34,283 nt of DNA, from the NCBI GenBank assembly GCA_021647905.1, contig JAKITW010000022.1, forward strand, positions 1 through 34,283, written 5' to 3'. This DNA comes from Desulfobacterales bacterium (GTDB taxonomy: Bacteria; Desulfobacterota; Desulfobulbia; Desulfobulbales; BM004). Position numbers and translations under genes: made by a program. Positions 7,028 through 15,285 of the stretch are shown piece after piece. Under the pieces are notes generated by a model. That model did not search any database. It saw only the letters and a list, made by a program, of their open reading frames with translations, and was not told the DNA's origin. Position 1 is the stretch's first letter, and every line of letters starts with the position of its first letter.

Positions 7028-7594
7028 ATGGGACTGTTCGGTTGGTTCACCAAAAAGAAGAAAAATGAAGAGGTGCAGATTGCCAGGCGCCGGCAGAGCG
7101 TACTCCAGGATGCCGCGGCCGCCGCAGCCTTTGCCGAGGCCGGGGAACATGAAACCGCCCGCACCATGCTCGGCAACCCGGCGGGAACACAGAAAATTCT
7201 CGTGGTCAGTCAGGATGAGCGTATCTCCGACATGCTGGCCGATTATGCGGTTGAGATGGCCCAGCGGCTGGATTTTGAACTGGTGGCGCTTAACGTTTCG
7301 GACGCGCCCCTGTCCATGGCCGCTAAAAAAAGAGAAGAGGCGGCAGCGATTTTCCAGAACAACTGCCGGGAAAATATTGCTGCCCTGCAGGAAAAGGCGG
7401 AAAAAAACAATATCAGCTTTACCCATCTGGTGGAAATCGGCCGCGAGGACGAGGTGATCAAAAAGCTGCATGCCCGCTATGCTGACCTGCGCTATGTCCT
7501 GACCGAGCCTGATCCGGAGGTGGCACGGAAATCAGAAGGCCGGATCGCCATCCCGGTATTCAACCTGGGCGGCAATCAGAGGGCGGCCGCATAG
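7028..7594 (+). CDS. Universal stress protein-like, N-terminal FAEAGE motif
   Basis: 188-aa protein. The N-terminus MGLFGWFTKKKK is short, aromatic and then strongly basic, a pattern that could hold it to the inner face of the membrane (inference). The motif AAAAAFAEAGEHETARTML follows at about residues 29-48. A USP-like domain starts near residue 55 with QKILVVSQDERISDML and ends with RIAIPVFNLGG. It lacks a clear ATP-binding loop. GGGAGG precedes the ATG at 7 bp. It lies between another motif-bearing USP and an SLC13-type permease, which makes a transporter-associated regulatory role plausible. Confidence 0.74.
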   Translation: MGLFGWFTKKKKNEEVQIARRRQSVLQDAAAAAAFAEAGEHETARTMLGNPAGTQKILVVSQDERISDMLADYAVEMAQRLDFELVALNVSDAPLSMAAKKREEAAAIFQNNCRENIAALQEKAEKNNISFTHLVEIGREDEVIKKLHARYADLRYVLTEPDPEVARKSEGRIAIPVFNLGGNQRAAA

Positions 7595-7667
7595 CAATAC
7601 CGTAACATTTCACCAATCCATAAAGAACGTTTCCTCCCCCTTCAAATTTTTCCGGGTTGGCAACCTC

Positions 7668-7705
7668 CACCCCGGCCGGGACCGTTGCGGACCCCGGCCG
7701 GGGTG
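7668..7705. other. Strong intergenic hairpin
   Basis: Perfect 13-bp inverted repeat CACCCCGGCCGGG / CCCGGCCGGGGTG with a 12-nt loop, between the second USP gene and the permease. No T-run follows directly on either strand, so it may be an RNA-stability or attenuation structure rather than a true terminator. Confidence 0.6.
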
Positions 7706-7766
7706 AATTGCCAGGGGGAGTTGTCTGGTTTTTAATGATCTTTACAGGGAAGAAAGGGTAGAAAAA

Positions 7767-9584
7767 ATGACACCAGAGATAATGATTGTCATGGCCGTGC
7801 TGGTTGCGGCCATTCTTCTGTTTGTTTTCGAATGGGTCCGGGTGGACGTGGTCGGGATCATCATGATGGTCGTCCTGCCGCTGCTTGGCCTGGTCACGCC
7901 CGAGGAGGCGATCAGCGGGCTCTCCAGTAATGCGGTGGTCTCGATCATTGCGGTGATTATCATCGGCGCCGGCCTGGACAAGACCGGGGCGATGAACTCG
8001 CTGGCCCGGATTATCCTCAGATTCGCCGGCAAAAGCGAGAGCCGGATCGTGACCCTGATCGCCTCGACCGTTGCCTTTATTTCAAGTTTCATGCAGAATA
8101 TCGGCGCCGCGGCCCTGTTCATGCCTGCGGCCCGGCGGATCGGCAGGCAAACCGGCATCCCGGTCTCCCGGATCCTCATGCCCATGGGGTTCTGCGCGAT
8201 CATCGGCGGCTGTATCACCCTGATCGGCTCAAGCCCCTTAATCCTGCTCAACGACGTTATGCGGATTTCCAACCCTGACGTGGAGCCCTTCGGCCTGTTC
8301 GCGGTAACCCCCATCGGGGTTGCCCTGACCATCGCCGCCCTGCTCTACTTTATTGTTTTCGGCCGGCTGGTGCTGCCCAGCGGCCAGGGCGAAGAGGACG
8401 GCAGCAGCGGCCCGATGTCCGAGATCCTGCAGAACACCTACCGGGACATGGGCTCGCTTTTCGAGCTGCACGTGCCGGATGACTTCAACGGCCCCAGGAC
8501 CCTTGAGCAACTCTCCCTGCGGCCTCATTACTTTACCAGCGTGGTGGCGGTCTCGGACAACAAGGCCAACCGGAAGATCTTTGCCCCCAAGCGAGAGAAT
8601 CAGATCCATCCGGGCGATGATATCGCGGTTATCGGCACCCGCGAGTTTATCGAAAAGATGGCCGAAAACATGGGCTGGCTCCTGCGTGACGGGCTGGAGA
8701 CCTTTTCCGAGGACCTGTCCCCCAACAATGCCGGGATCATTGAGGCGATTATCACCCCCCGCTCGGAGCTGGCCAGAAAGACGATGCGCGGCTTTGACTT
8801 CCGTAAACACTACGAGGTCAACCCGCTGGCCATCTTCCGGGGCAACAAGGTCTTTGTTGCCGGTATCTCCGATATCATCATGCAGCCGGGCGACGCCCTG
8901 CTGCTCCAGGGCCGCTGGCAGCGGTTCCATGTGCTGAAGGAAAAGCCGGACCTGGTCTTTACCGAGGATGTCCAGGGTGAAATCGTCAACACCGAAAAGG
9001 TGAAGTTCGCAGTGGGCTGCCTGGTCCTCTCCCTGATCATGATCCTGATCTTCAAGGTGCAGCTCTCCATCGCCCTGCTTGCCGGGGCCCTGGGGATGAT
9101 CCTCTCCAAGGTTATGACCGTTGACGAGGCCTATAAATCCGTGGACTGGATGACCGTCTTCCTCCTGGGCGGCCTGATCCCGCTGGGGATCGCCTTTGAA
9201 AAGACCGGGGCCGCCGGCTATATCGCCAACACGATCATGGACGCCATCGGCAGCGTACCGCCCATTGTCCTGCTGACGGTCATCGGCCTGTTGACCTCGT
9301 TCTTCACCCTGGTGGTTTCCAATGTCGGCGCCACCGTGCTGATGGTGCCCCTTGCCATGAACATGGCGGTGACCGCCGGGGCTGATCCCCGGATAGCGGC
9401 CCTGGTGGTCGGGGTTGCCTGTTCCAACACCTTTGTCCTGCCCACCCACCAGGTGAACGCGCTGATCATGCGGCCGGGCGGATACCGGACCGTTGACTAC
9501 TTCAAGGCCGGCTCCGGCATGACCGTTCTGTACATGGTCGTCATGATGGCGATGATCTATCTGTTCTACGGAATCACCGCCTAA
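7767..9584 (+). CDS. SLC13-type permease with two RCK_C (TrkA-C) domains
   Basis: 605-aa inner-membrane transporter of the ion-transporter superfamily (SLC13/DASS-ArsB type). The N-terminal membrane half contains AFISSFMQNIGAAALFMPAA, the conserved hairpin region. A cytoplasmic middle carries two RCK_C domains (about 210-300 and 320-400, each with a PGDD/PGDA-type turn). The C-terminal membrane half has the matching region LVVSNVGATVLMVPLA. Such proteins move sulfate, dicarboxylates or other anions with Na+ or H+; the RCK_C domains usually bind small regulatory ligands. The substrate is not certain; sulfate or another divalent anion is a reasonable guess. AAAGGG precedes the ATG. NhaD follows 88 bp later. 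Confidence 0.9.
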   Translation: MTPEIMIVMAVLVAAILLFVFEWVRVDVVGIIMMVVLPLLGLVTPEEAISGLSSNAVVSIIAVIIIGAGLDKTGAMNSLARIILRFAGKSESRIVTLIASTVAFISSFMQNIGAAALFMPAARRIGRQTGIPVSRILMPMGFCAIIGGCITLIGSSPLILLNDVMRISNPDVEPFGLFAVTPIGVALTIAALLYFIVFGRLVLPSGQGEEDGSSGPMSEILQNTYRDMGSLFELHVPDDFNGPRTLEQLSLRPHYFTSVVAVSDNKANRKIFAPKRENQIHPGDDIAVIGTREFIEKMAENMGWLLRDGLETFSEDLSPNNAGIIEAIITPRSELARKTMRGFDFRKHYEVNPLAIFRGNKVFVAGISDIIMQPGDALLLQGRWQRFHVLKEKPDLVFTEDVQGEIVNTEKVKFAVGCLVLSLIMILIFKVQLSIALLAGALGMILSKVMTVDEAYKSVDWMTVFLLGGLIPLGIAFEKTGAAGYIANTIMDAIGSVPPIVLLTVIGLLTSFFTLVVSNVGATVLMVPLAMNMAVTAGADPRIAALVVGVACSNTFVLPTHQVNALIMRPGGYRTVDYFKAGSGMTVLYMVVMMAMIYLFYGITA

Positions 9585-9672
9585 CTCAAAAAAAAACGCG
9601 GGCTGCGGCACGCTGTCGGGTCAGACCGGCTCGATACCGTGTCGTTGTCGTGCAATAAGGATATCTTTCAGC

Positions 9673-11109
9673 ATGATTACATTACTGAGCGCAGCAAGTC
9701 TTATTCTGTTATCAGCCCTGCCGGCCTGGGCCGGCGGCCACCAACAGGCATCGGTTGTCCGGGACCTGGCCCACACCCAGGACCTGACCCACACCGGCAT
9801 GGGCTACCTGGCGGTGGCCTTCTTTGTCGTGGCCTACCTGCTGGTTATCTTTGAGGAACAACTCAACCTTCGCAAGAGCAAGCCGGTGATGTTCGCGGCC
9901 GGCGTTATCTGGGTGCTGGTGGCCATTGTCTTTCGCCAGATGGGCCAGCCCGAGGCGGCCCATGCGGCGATCATGCACAATATCCTTGAGTATGCCGAGC
10001 TGATGCTCTTTCTGCTCTGCGCCATGACCTACATCAACTCCATGGAGGAGCGCAACGTCTTTCAGGCGCTCAGGGCCTGGCTGGTCAACAAGGGCTACTC
10101 CCTGCGGATGATCTTCTGGATCACCGGGCTCCTGGCCTTTGTCATCTCGCCCCTTGCCGACAACCTGACCACGGCCCTGCTGATGGGCGCGGTGGTAATG
10201 GCCGTGGGCGGTGACAATAAAAAATTCGTGGCCCTGGCCTGCATCAATATCGTGGTCGGCGCCAATGCCGGCGGCGCCTTTTCCCCGTTCGGCGACATCA
10301 CCACCCTGATGGTCTGGCAGAAGGGCCAGGTACAGTTTACCCAGTTCTTCCATATTTTCCTGCCCTCGCTGGCCAACTGGCTGATCCCGGCGGCGATCAT
10401 GAGCCTGGCGGTCGGCAGGAAATTTCCCAAACCCATGCAGGAAAGCGTGCAGATGAAGTTCGGGGCCAAGCGGATGATCTTCCTCTTTCTGCTGACCATC
10501 ACCACCGCGGTCCTGTTCCACAACAACCTGGACCTGCCGCCGGCAGCCGGCATGATGTTCGGCCTCTCCTACCTGGGATTCTTTGCCTACTACATCAAGC
10601 TCAAGGAGAAACGCGCGATACAGTACGACTATCCGCTGGGCATCCGGCCCAACGGCGAGGTTCCGGCCCCCTTTGACCTGTTCCGCAAGATCGCCCGGGC
10701 CGAATGGGACACCCTGCTCTTCTTCTACGGGGTCATCCTCTGTGTGGGCGGCCTTTCCCAGTTCGGCTACCTGGCCATGCTCTCCCACCAGATGTACCAG
10801 GGGCTCGGTCCCACCTATGCCAATACCATGGTGGGCATCCTTTCGGCCATTGTGGACAACATTCCGGTGATGTTCGCGGTCCTGACCATGGACCCGGCCA
10901 TGTCCCTGGGACAGTGGCTGCTGGTGACCCTTACCGCCGGCGTGGGCGGCAGCCTGCTTTCCATCGGCTCGGCCGCCGGGGTCGGCCTGATGGGCACGGC
11001 CCGGGGCACCTACACCTTTGGCGCCCATCTCAAGTGGACACCGGTGATCGCCCTGGGTTATGCAGCCAGCATCTTCTGCCACCTTTACATTAACAGCAGC
11101 CTGTTCTAA
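9673..11109 (+). CDS. nhaD: Na+/H+ antiporter NhaD
   Basis: 478-aa multi-spanning inner-membrane protein that exports Na+ (or Li+) in exchange for H+. Family marks visible are ISPLADNLTTALLMGAV, GANAGGAFSPFGDITTLMVW and SAIVDNIPVMFAVL. The N-terminus MITLLSAASLILLSALPAWA looks like a signal peptide or first membrane segment. AAGGA lies about 12 bp before the ATG. NhaD is common in marine and haloalkaliphilic bacteria, so the organism may face salt or high pH. It sits between an anion permease and a two-component system and may be part of that unit. Confidence 0.92.
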   Translation: MITLLSAASLILLSALPAWAGGHQQASVVRDLAHTQDLTHTGMGYLAVAFFVVAYLLVIFEEQLNLRKSKPVMFAAGVIWVLVAIVFRQMGQPEAAHAAIMHNILEYAELMLFLLCAMTYINSMEERNVFQALRAWLVNKGYSLRMIFWITGLLAFVISPLADNLTTALLMGAVVMAVGGDNKKFVALACINIVVGANAGGAFSPFGDITTLMVWQKGQVQFTQFFHIFLPSLANWLIPAAIMSLAVGRKFPKPMQESVQMKFGAKRMIFLFLLTITTAVLFHNNLDLPPAAGMMFGLSYLGFFAYYIKLKEKRAIQYDYPLGIRPNGEVPAPFDLFRKIARAEWDTLLFFYGVILCVGGLSQFGYLAMLSHQMYQGLGPTYANTMVGILSAIVDNIPVMFAVLTMDPAMSLGQWLLVTLTAGVGGSLLSIGSAAGVGLMGTARGTYTFGAHLKWTPVIALGYAASIFCHLYINSSLF

Positions 11110-11316
11110 AAGGGTTTGCCGCGGCAGCGGTGGCTGGTTACGATTTTTTCCCTTATAATTCCTGGTACCTGGGTCATAGTTGGTTTATAATCCCTGCCAA
11201 CGGCACCCGGGAGACGCTTGTTCAGGGGGAGCCGCCGGCAGCCCGGGCCCGGTTTTCTCCCTGGCCTGCGGGACCTGTTTGGGCGGCCGACCACCACCAT
11301 CCGCGAGAGACAAACC

Positions 11317-12777
11317 ATGGCTCTGCATTTTCCCGCTGGAATACGCAAACGGATCATTCTCGGATTTTATCTGCTCCTGTTCTTTATGATCGGCACCGGA
11401 CTGCTGACCTACGTCATTGTCAGCAAGGTGGAACAAAAGGTGGAACTTGTCGAGATCATCAATGATTTTCTGGACACTACCCTGGAGGTCCGGCGCTTTG
11501 AAAAAAATTATCTGCTCTATAACGATGAGTATGATTTTCAGGAGAACATGGCCTTCTGGCATAAACTGGAACGGCTGCCCTACGAGAACATCCGGTTGTT
11601 GAGCGCCTCAAAGACCCAGACCAGCTTCAGCCAGCTCTGGCAAACGCTGCACGACTACAAGGAGAAGATGCTGCAGCTGCACGAGTTGAACGGTCTGCCG
11701 GCCGCTGATCCCCGGATAGCCCGGGACCGGCCGCGGCTGGAGGAAGAGGTCCGCAAGCTGGGCAAGGCGCTTACGGATATTGCCGAGAGCACCTCCCGGG
11801 CCGAACGGCAGTCCATCCGCAACCTGCTGCAGACCACGGGCAAGGTCCTTATCCCGTCGATGATCGTGCTGGTGGTTCTCTGCGTTGTTCTGGCCATCAG
11901 GTTAAGCCGGAGTATTTTCAGGTCCCTGAAGGTGTTGGAGGACCACACCAGGAAAATCTCCCGGGGCGAGTTCGTTGCCGCCAACATCAGCGTGATTGAC
12001 CCGGAGATAAATTCCCTGCTCCAGGCCTTTAACAGGATGACCATTGAACTGCGGGTCCGTCAGCAGCAGCTGGTGCAGTCGGAGAAACTGGCCTCCCTGG
12101 GCACCCTGCTGTCCGGGGTGGCCCATGAACTCAACAACCCGCTGTCCAACATCTCGACCTCGGCCCAGATACTGGACGAGGAACTCGGGGAGGCGGAGCC
12201 GGAATTCCAGCAGGATCTGATCCAACAGATCATGGAACAGGCGGACCGGGCCCGGGACATTGTCAGATCGCTGCTTGAATTTTCCCGGGTGGATGATTTC
12301 AACAAACAGCGGTTGAACTTGAAGACGCTGTTCGAGAAGACCATTGTCCTGATCCGCGGCCAGGTGCCGAGCGAGGTTGATTTCAGGCTGGATGTTCCGG
12401 ATACCCTGGAGATAACGGTTGACAAGCAGCGCATGCAGCAGGTTTTTTTAAACCTGATAAAAAATGCAACCGACGTGGTGGGCAATGAAGGACATATCTG
12501 GATATCGGCCCGGGAGGTGACGAAAAAAGACGCCCGCAGCCGGGAAGTGGAAATTCTGATCGAGGACGACGGGCCGGGGATCCTGCCGGAAAATGTTCAA
12601 AAGATATTTGATCCCTTTTTCACCACCAAGGATGTCGGGCATGGTTCCGGCCTCGGGTTGTACATAGTTCATGACCTTGTTGAACAGCATGGCGGGTCGG
12701 TCCGGGTTGAAAGCGTCCCGGGCAAAGGCACTACCTTTATTATCTGGCTGCCCAAGGGCCGGGGAGAGAAAAAATGA
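11317..12777 (+). CDS. Membrane sensor histidine kinase with HAMP domain
   Basis: 486-aa sensor kinase: membrane segment 12-35, a helical extracytoplasmic sensor of about 140 residues (36-177), membrane segment 178-196, HAMP linker, HisKA with His270 in GVAHELNNPLSN, then HATPase_c with NLIKNATD, DDGPGILPE and GSGLGLYIV. The architecture resembles sensors that pair with NtrC-type regulators (AtoS/ZraS style). The ATG at 11317 has GAGAG upstream; a longer frame back to 11218 is proline/glycine-rich and unlikely. Two TATAAT boxes lie upstream (11154, 11186) without a good -35. Its stop overlaps the start of the response regulator by 4 bp, so the two are translationally coupled. Confidence 0.93.
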   Translation: MALHFPAGIRKRIILGFYLLLFFMIGTGLLTYVIVSKVEQKVELVEIINDFLDTTLEVRRFEKNYLLYNDEYDFQENMAFWHKLERLPYENIRLLSASKTQTSFSQLWQTLHDYKEKMLQLHELNGLPAADPRIARDRPRLEEEVRKLGKALTDIAESTSRAERQSIRNLLQTTGKVLIPSMIVLVVLCVVLAIRLSRSIFRSLKVLEDHTRKISRGEFVAANISVIDPEINSLLQAFNRMTIELRVRQQQLVQSEKLASLGTLLSGVAHELNNPLSNISTSAQILDEELGEAEPEFQQDLIQQIMEQADRARDIVRSLLEFSRVDDFNKQRLNLKTLFEKTIVLIRGQVPSEVDFRLDVPDTLEITVDKQRMQQVFLNLIKNATDVVGNEGHIWISAREVTKKDARSREVEILIEDDGPGILPENVQKIFDPFFTTKDVGHGSGLGLYIVHDLVEQHGGSVRVESVPGKGTTFIIWLPKGRGEKK

Positions 12778-14129
12778 GCACCGAACATCGGCTGCTGGTG
12801 GTTGATGACGAGGCGGTTGCCCTCCACAACCTGACCCATATCCTGAAAAAAGAGGGGCTTGCGGTAAAAGCCACCCAGAGCGGCACCCAGGCCCTGAAGT
12901 ATATCGAACAGGAGGAGTTCAACCTGATCCTCACCGATCTGAAGATGGAAAAGGTGGACGGCATGCGGCTCCTGGCCCGGGCCAAGGAACTCTACCCGGA
13001 CACCGAGGTGATCATGATCACCGGCTTTGCCACCGTGGATTCGGCGATCAAGGCGATGAAGGCCGGGGCCTACCATTATATTGCCAAGCCCTATAAGCTC
13101 GACGAGGTGCGCCGGGTGGTCCGGGAGGCCCTGGAAAAGAACCGGCTGAAAAAGGAAAATGTCCGCCTGCGCCAGCATTTAAAGGAATTCCAGGGCGATG
13201 TCAGGCTGATCACCGATAATGCCAAAATAAAAAAACTGCTGGATACGGCCCAACAGATCGCGGCAACCGATACCAATGTGGTCATCTGCGGGGAGTCGGG
13301 CACCGGCAAGGAGTTGCTGGCCCGGTTCATCCACCAGCGCAGCCGGCGGGCCGGTGGCCCGATGCTCTCCATCAACTGCGGGGTCTTTACCGAGGAGCTT
13401 TTGGCCAACGAGCTGTTCGGCCATGAGAAGGGCGCCTTTACCGGGGCTGACAAGGTCAAGAAGGGGCTGGTGGAGATGGCTGACCGCGGGACCCTGTTCC
13501 TTGACGAGATCACCGAGATGCTGCCCCAGATGCAGGTCAAGCTCCTGCGGGTGATCCAGGAAAAGGAGATCACCCGGGTGGGCGGCACCCGGTCGATCAA
13601 GGTGGATGTGCGCTTTCTCGCCGCCACCAACCGGGACCTCCAGGAGGAGGTCAAGCGCGGCAACTTCCGCCAGGACCTCTTCTTCCGGATCAACGTGGTC
13701 TCGCTCTGTATTCCGCCGCTGGCGGAACGCAAAAACGACATCCCGCTGCTGATCCACCACTTCATGGAAAAATATGCAACCCTGATGAACAAGGATATCC
13801 GGGAGGTGTCGCCGGAGGTGATCGACATCCTTACTGGATACGATTTCCCCGGCAACGTGCGCGAGCTTGAAAATATTGTTGAACGGGGGGTGGCCATGGC
13901 CAACGGTAATACCATTGAGCCGGCCCATCTGCCCGAGGATCTGCGGGGCATGACCATGCAGACCTTCAGGAAGCGGGAGGGCAAATATCCCACCCTGGAG
14001 GAGCTGGAAAAATCCTATATCGAATGGATCCTCAAGGAGACCGGCGACAACCGGACCGAAGGGGCAAAGGCCCTGGGCATTGACCGTGTCTCGCTCTGGC
14101 GGAAGTTGAAAAAGTATGAGATGAACTGA
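12774..14129 (+). CDS. Sigma-54-dependent response regulator, NtrC family
   Basis: 451-aa activator: receiver domain (1-120) with acidic DDE at 11-13 and phospho-acceptor Asp55; AAA+ domain with Walker A GESGTGKE, the sigma-54 contact loop GAFTGA, Walker B GTLFLDEI and a FRQDLFFRINV block; C-terminal Fis-type helix-turn-helix EGAKALGIDRVSLWRKL. Phosphorylated by the overlapping histidine kinase, it should drive transcription from -24/-12 promoters. I found no convincing sigma-54 promoter upstream of genes in this window, so the targets are unclear; the neighbouring transporters are natural candidates. Confidence 0.95.
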   Translation: MSTEHRLLVVDDEAVALHNLTHILKKEGLAVKATQSGTQALKYIEQEEFNLILTDLKMEKVDGMRLLARAKELYPDTEVIMITGFATVDSAIKAMKAGAYHYIAKPYKLDEVRRVVREALEKNRLKKENVRLRQHLKEFQGDVRLITDNAKIKKLLDTAQQIAATDTNVVICGESGTGKELLARFIHQRSRRAGGPMLSINCGVFTEELLANELFGHEKGAFTGADKVKKGLVEMADRGTLFLDEITEMLPQMQVKLLRVIQEKEITRVGGTRSIKVDVRFLAATNRDLQEEVKRGNFRQDLFFRINVVSLCIPPLAERKNDIPLLIHHFMEKYATLMNKDIREVSPEVIDILTGYDFPGNVRELENIVERGVAMANGNTIEPAHLPEDLRGMTMQTFRKREGKYPTLEELEKSYIEWILKETGDNRTEGAKALGIDRVSLWRKLKKYEMN

Positions 14130-14134
14130 CCGGC

Positions 14135-14674
14135 ATGGCCGGCCGCCCCATGCAAACACAAGTCTTTCTTATCCGTTCACTGGCCGTGCAGAACCTGATC
14201 ATGGGGCTGGTGGCAACGCTCATCCTCTTTCTGCTGATCCGTTCCATTATGCGGCGTCAAGCCGCGGTTGCGGCGGCCGTTATAATCTGGGCGCTGATCG
14301 TGCTCTGGTTTTTCAACGGTCCCCTTTGGGGCTTCAGCGGGGTTGTCGCCGGCCCGGCGGGTATCCGGCTCCGGTACGGTTTTTTATCGATCATGAAGAA
14401 CACCTCCCTGCCACCGGACACCCCCTGGAAGATCCAGGTCCACCTGGGCGGAGTCAAGAAAACAACCAGGCTCTATTACCTCCAGCTGGCCGGCCGTCGG
14501 AGCCTGAAGGTAAAGGGCCCGGCCCGGCTCGACACCCTCCGGGCCATCGGCGCGGCCATTGACCGGTTGAACAACCACCCCCAGGGCAAAGAAGCGGGCC
14601 GGAAACTCACCCGGTCAGGCACTGGTCATCGGCTATCTGCAGAAGTTCGGAAAAAATGGTCTGCAGGTTTATGA
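14135..14674 (+). CDS. Hypothetical membrane protein
   Basis: 179-aa protein with two probable membrane segments (about 20-38 and 42-62), then a soluble basic part with WKIQVHLGGVKKTTRLYYLQL that looks like a small beta-rich domain. I do not recognise a family. It starts 5 bp after the response-regulator stop, so it is probably translated from the same mRNA, although no clear ribosome binding site is seen (ATG at 14135, alternative at 14150). Its last 68 bp overlap, tail to tail, the end of the CBS-domain gene on the other strand, which is unusual and could mean that its true end or reality differs. Confidence 0.6.
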   Translation: MAGRPMQTQVFLIRSLAVQNLIMGLVATLILFLLIRSIMRRQAAVAAAVIIWALIVLWFFNGPLWGFSGVVAGPAGIRLRYGFLSIMKNTSLPPDTPWKIQVHLGGVKKTTRLYYLQLAGRRSLKVKGPARLDTLRAIGAAIDRLNNHPQGKEAGRKLTRSGTGHRLSAEVRKKWSAGL

Positions 14675-15191
14675 CGCCGACAAACTCTCCGGCCCGGGTC
14701 ACCACGGCCTGGCGGATATTTTCCCTGAACATGATATAGACGGCCTTGTTAATGGTGTCCCCCTCGACCAGGAGAGGGGCCACGGGCGACATGACATCCT
14801 TTACCCTTTTCCTGGTCTCCTGTTTGACCAGGGCCGGAAAGCTGGTATGCAGCCACTTGAAACGTTTCCGGGTCTCGCCTATTTCCGCGGCCACCTCAAG
14901 GGCCCGCGAGGAGACCAGGGCGGAGAATTTCCTCGAATAATCCTCATCCCGGGCCGGTTCCGGGACCAGGCCCCTGATAAAGTCATAAAGCGATAATTTG
15001 CCGATGATCCCGCCTGCGGCCCCGGTGACAAAGGTGGTCTTGTGAAAGCGGCTGTTTTCATCGGCCCGCAGCTTGCGCTGATACCTCTTCAGATGGTGTA
15101 ATGCCTCACACAGCGGGGCCTCGGCATCGATCCGTTCATATTCCTCAATAGGGCACATGATCTCCCGCACTGTTTTCCTTTTGTCTCCCAT
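14607..15191 (-). CDS. CBS-domain protein
   Basis: 194-aa soluble protein with a CBS pair: the first module around REIMCPIEEYERIDAEAPL to the FIRGLVPE region, the second VKDVMSPVAPLLVEGDTINK through FVGVINLQTIF. Between them lies a charged helical insert (about 75-125). CBS pairs bind adenine nucleotides and often regulate transporters or enzymes. The start at 15191 has GGAGGGAACAAGGA directly upstream. It follows the ArsB/NhaD-type permease on the same strand by 94 bp, so it may report energy state to that transporter (inference). Confidence 0.82.
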   Translation of the reverse strand: MGDKRKTVREIMCPIEEYERIDAEAPLCEALHHLKRYQRKLRADENSRFHKTTFVTGAAGGIIGKLSLYDFIRGLVPEPARDEDYSRKFSALVSSRALEVAAEIGETRKRFKWLHTSFPALVKQETRKRVKDVMSPVAPLLVEGDTINKAVYIMFRENIRQAVVTRAGEFVGVINLQTIFSELLQIADDQCLTG

Positions 15192-15285
15192 TCCTTGTTC
15201 CCTCCCGGCGAAAATATTCTGTTCTGAACTCGTTGTCCGGCTGTTGCATGTTCCGGCCAATGCGGCCGTAATCTCCGGGCCTGGT

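Noticed and set aside
8238-9611. Very long minus-strand open frames opposite the permease and NhaD genes
   Set aside because: They are His/Gly/Gln/Asp-rich antisense shadows of GC-rich membrane-protein genes with no domain signal.
7640-9672. Sigma-54 promoters upstream of the transporters
   Set aside because: No GG-N10-GC pair with adequate flanking match (TGGCAC...TTGC) was found; the nearest candidates miss the -12 GC.
11218-11316. Upstream extension of the HAMP histidine kinase
   Set aside because: The extra 33 residues are Gly/Pro/Arg-rich, precede a normal membrane-kinase start, and lack a ribosome binding site.
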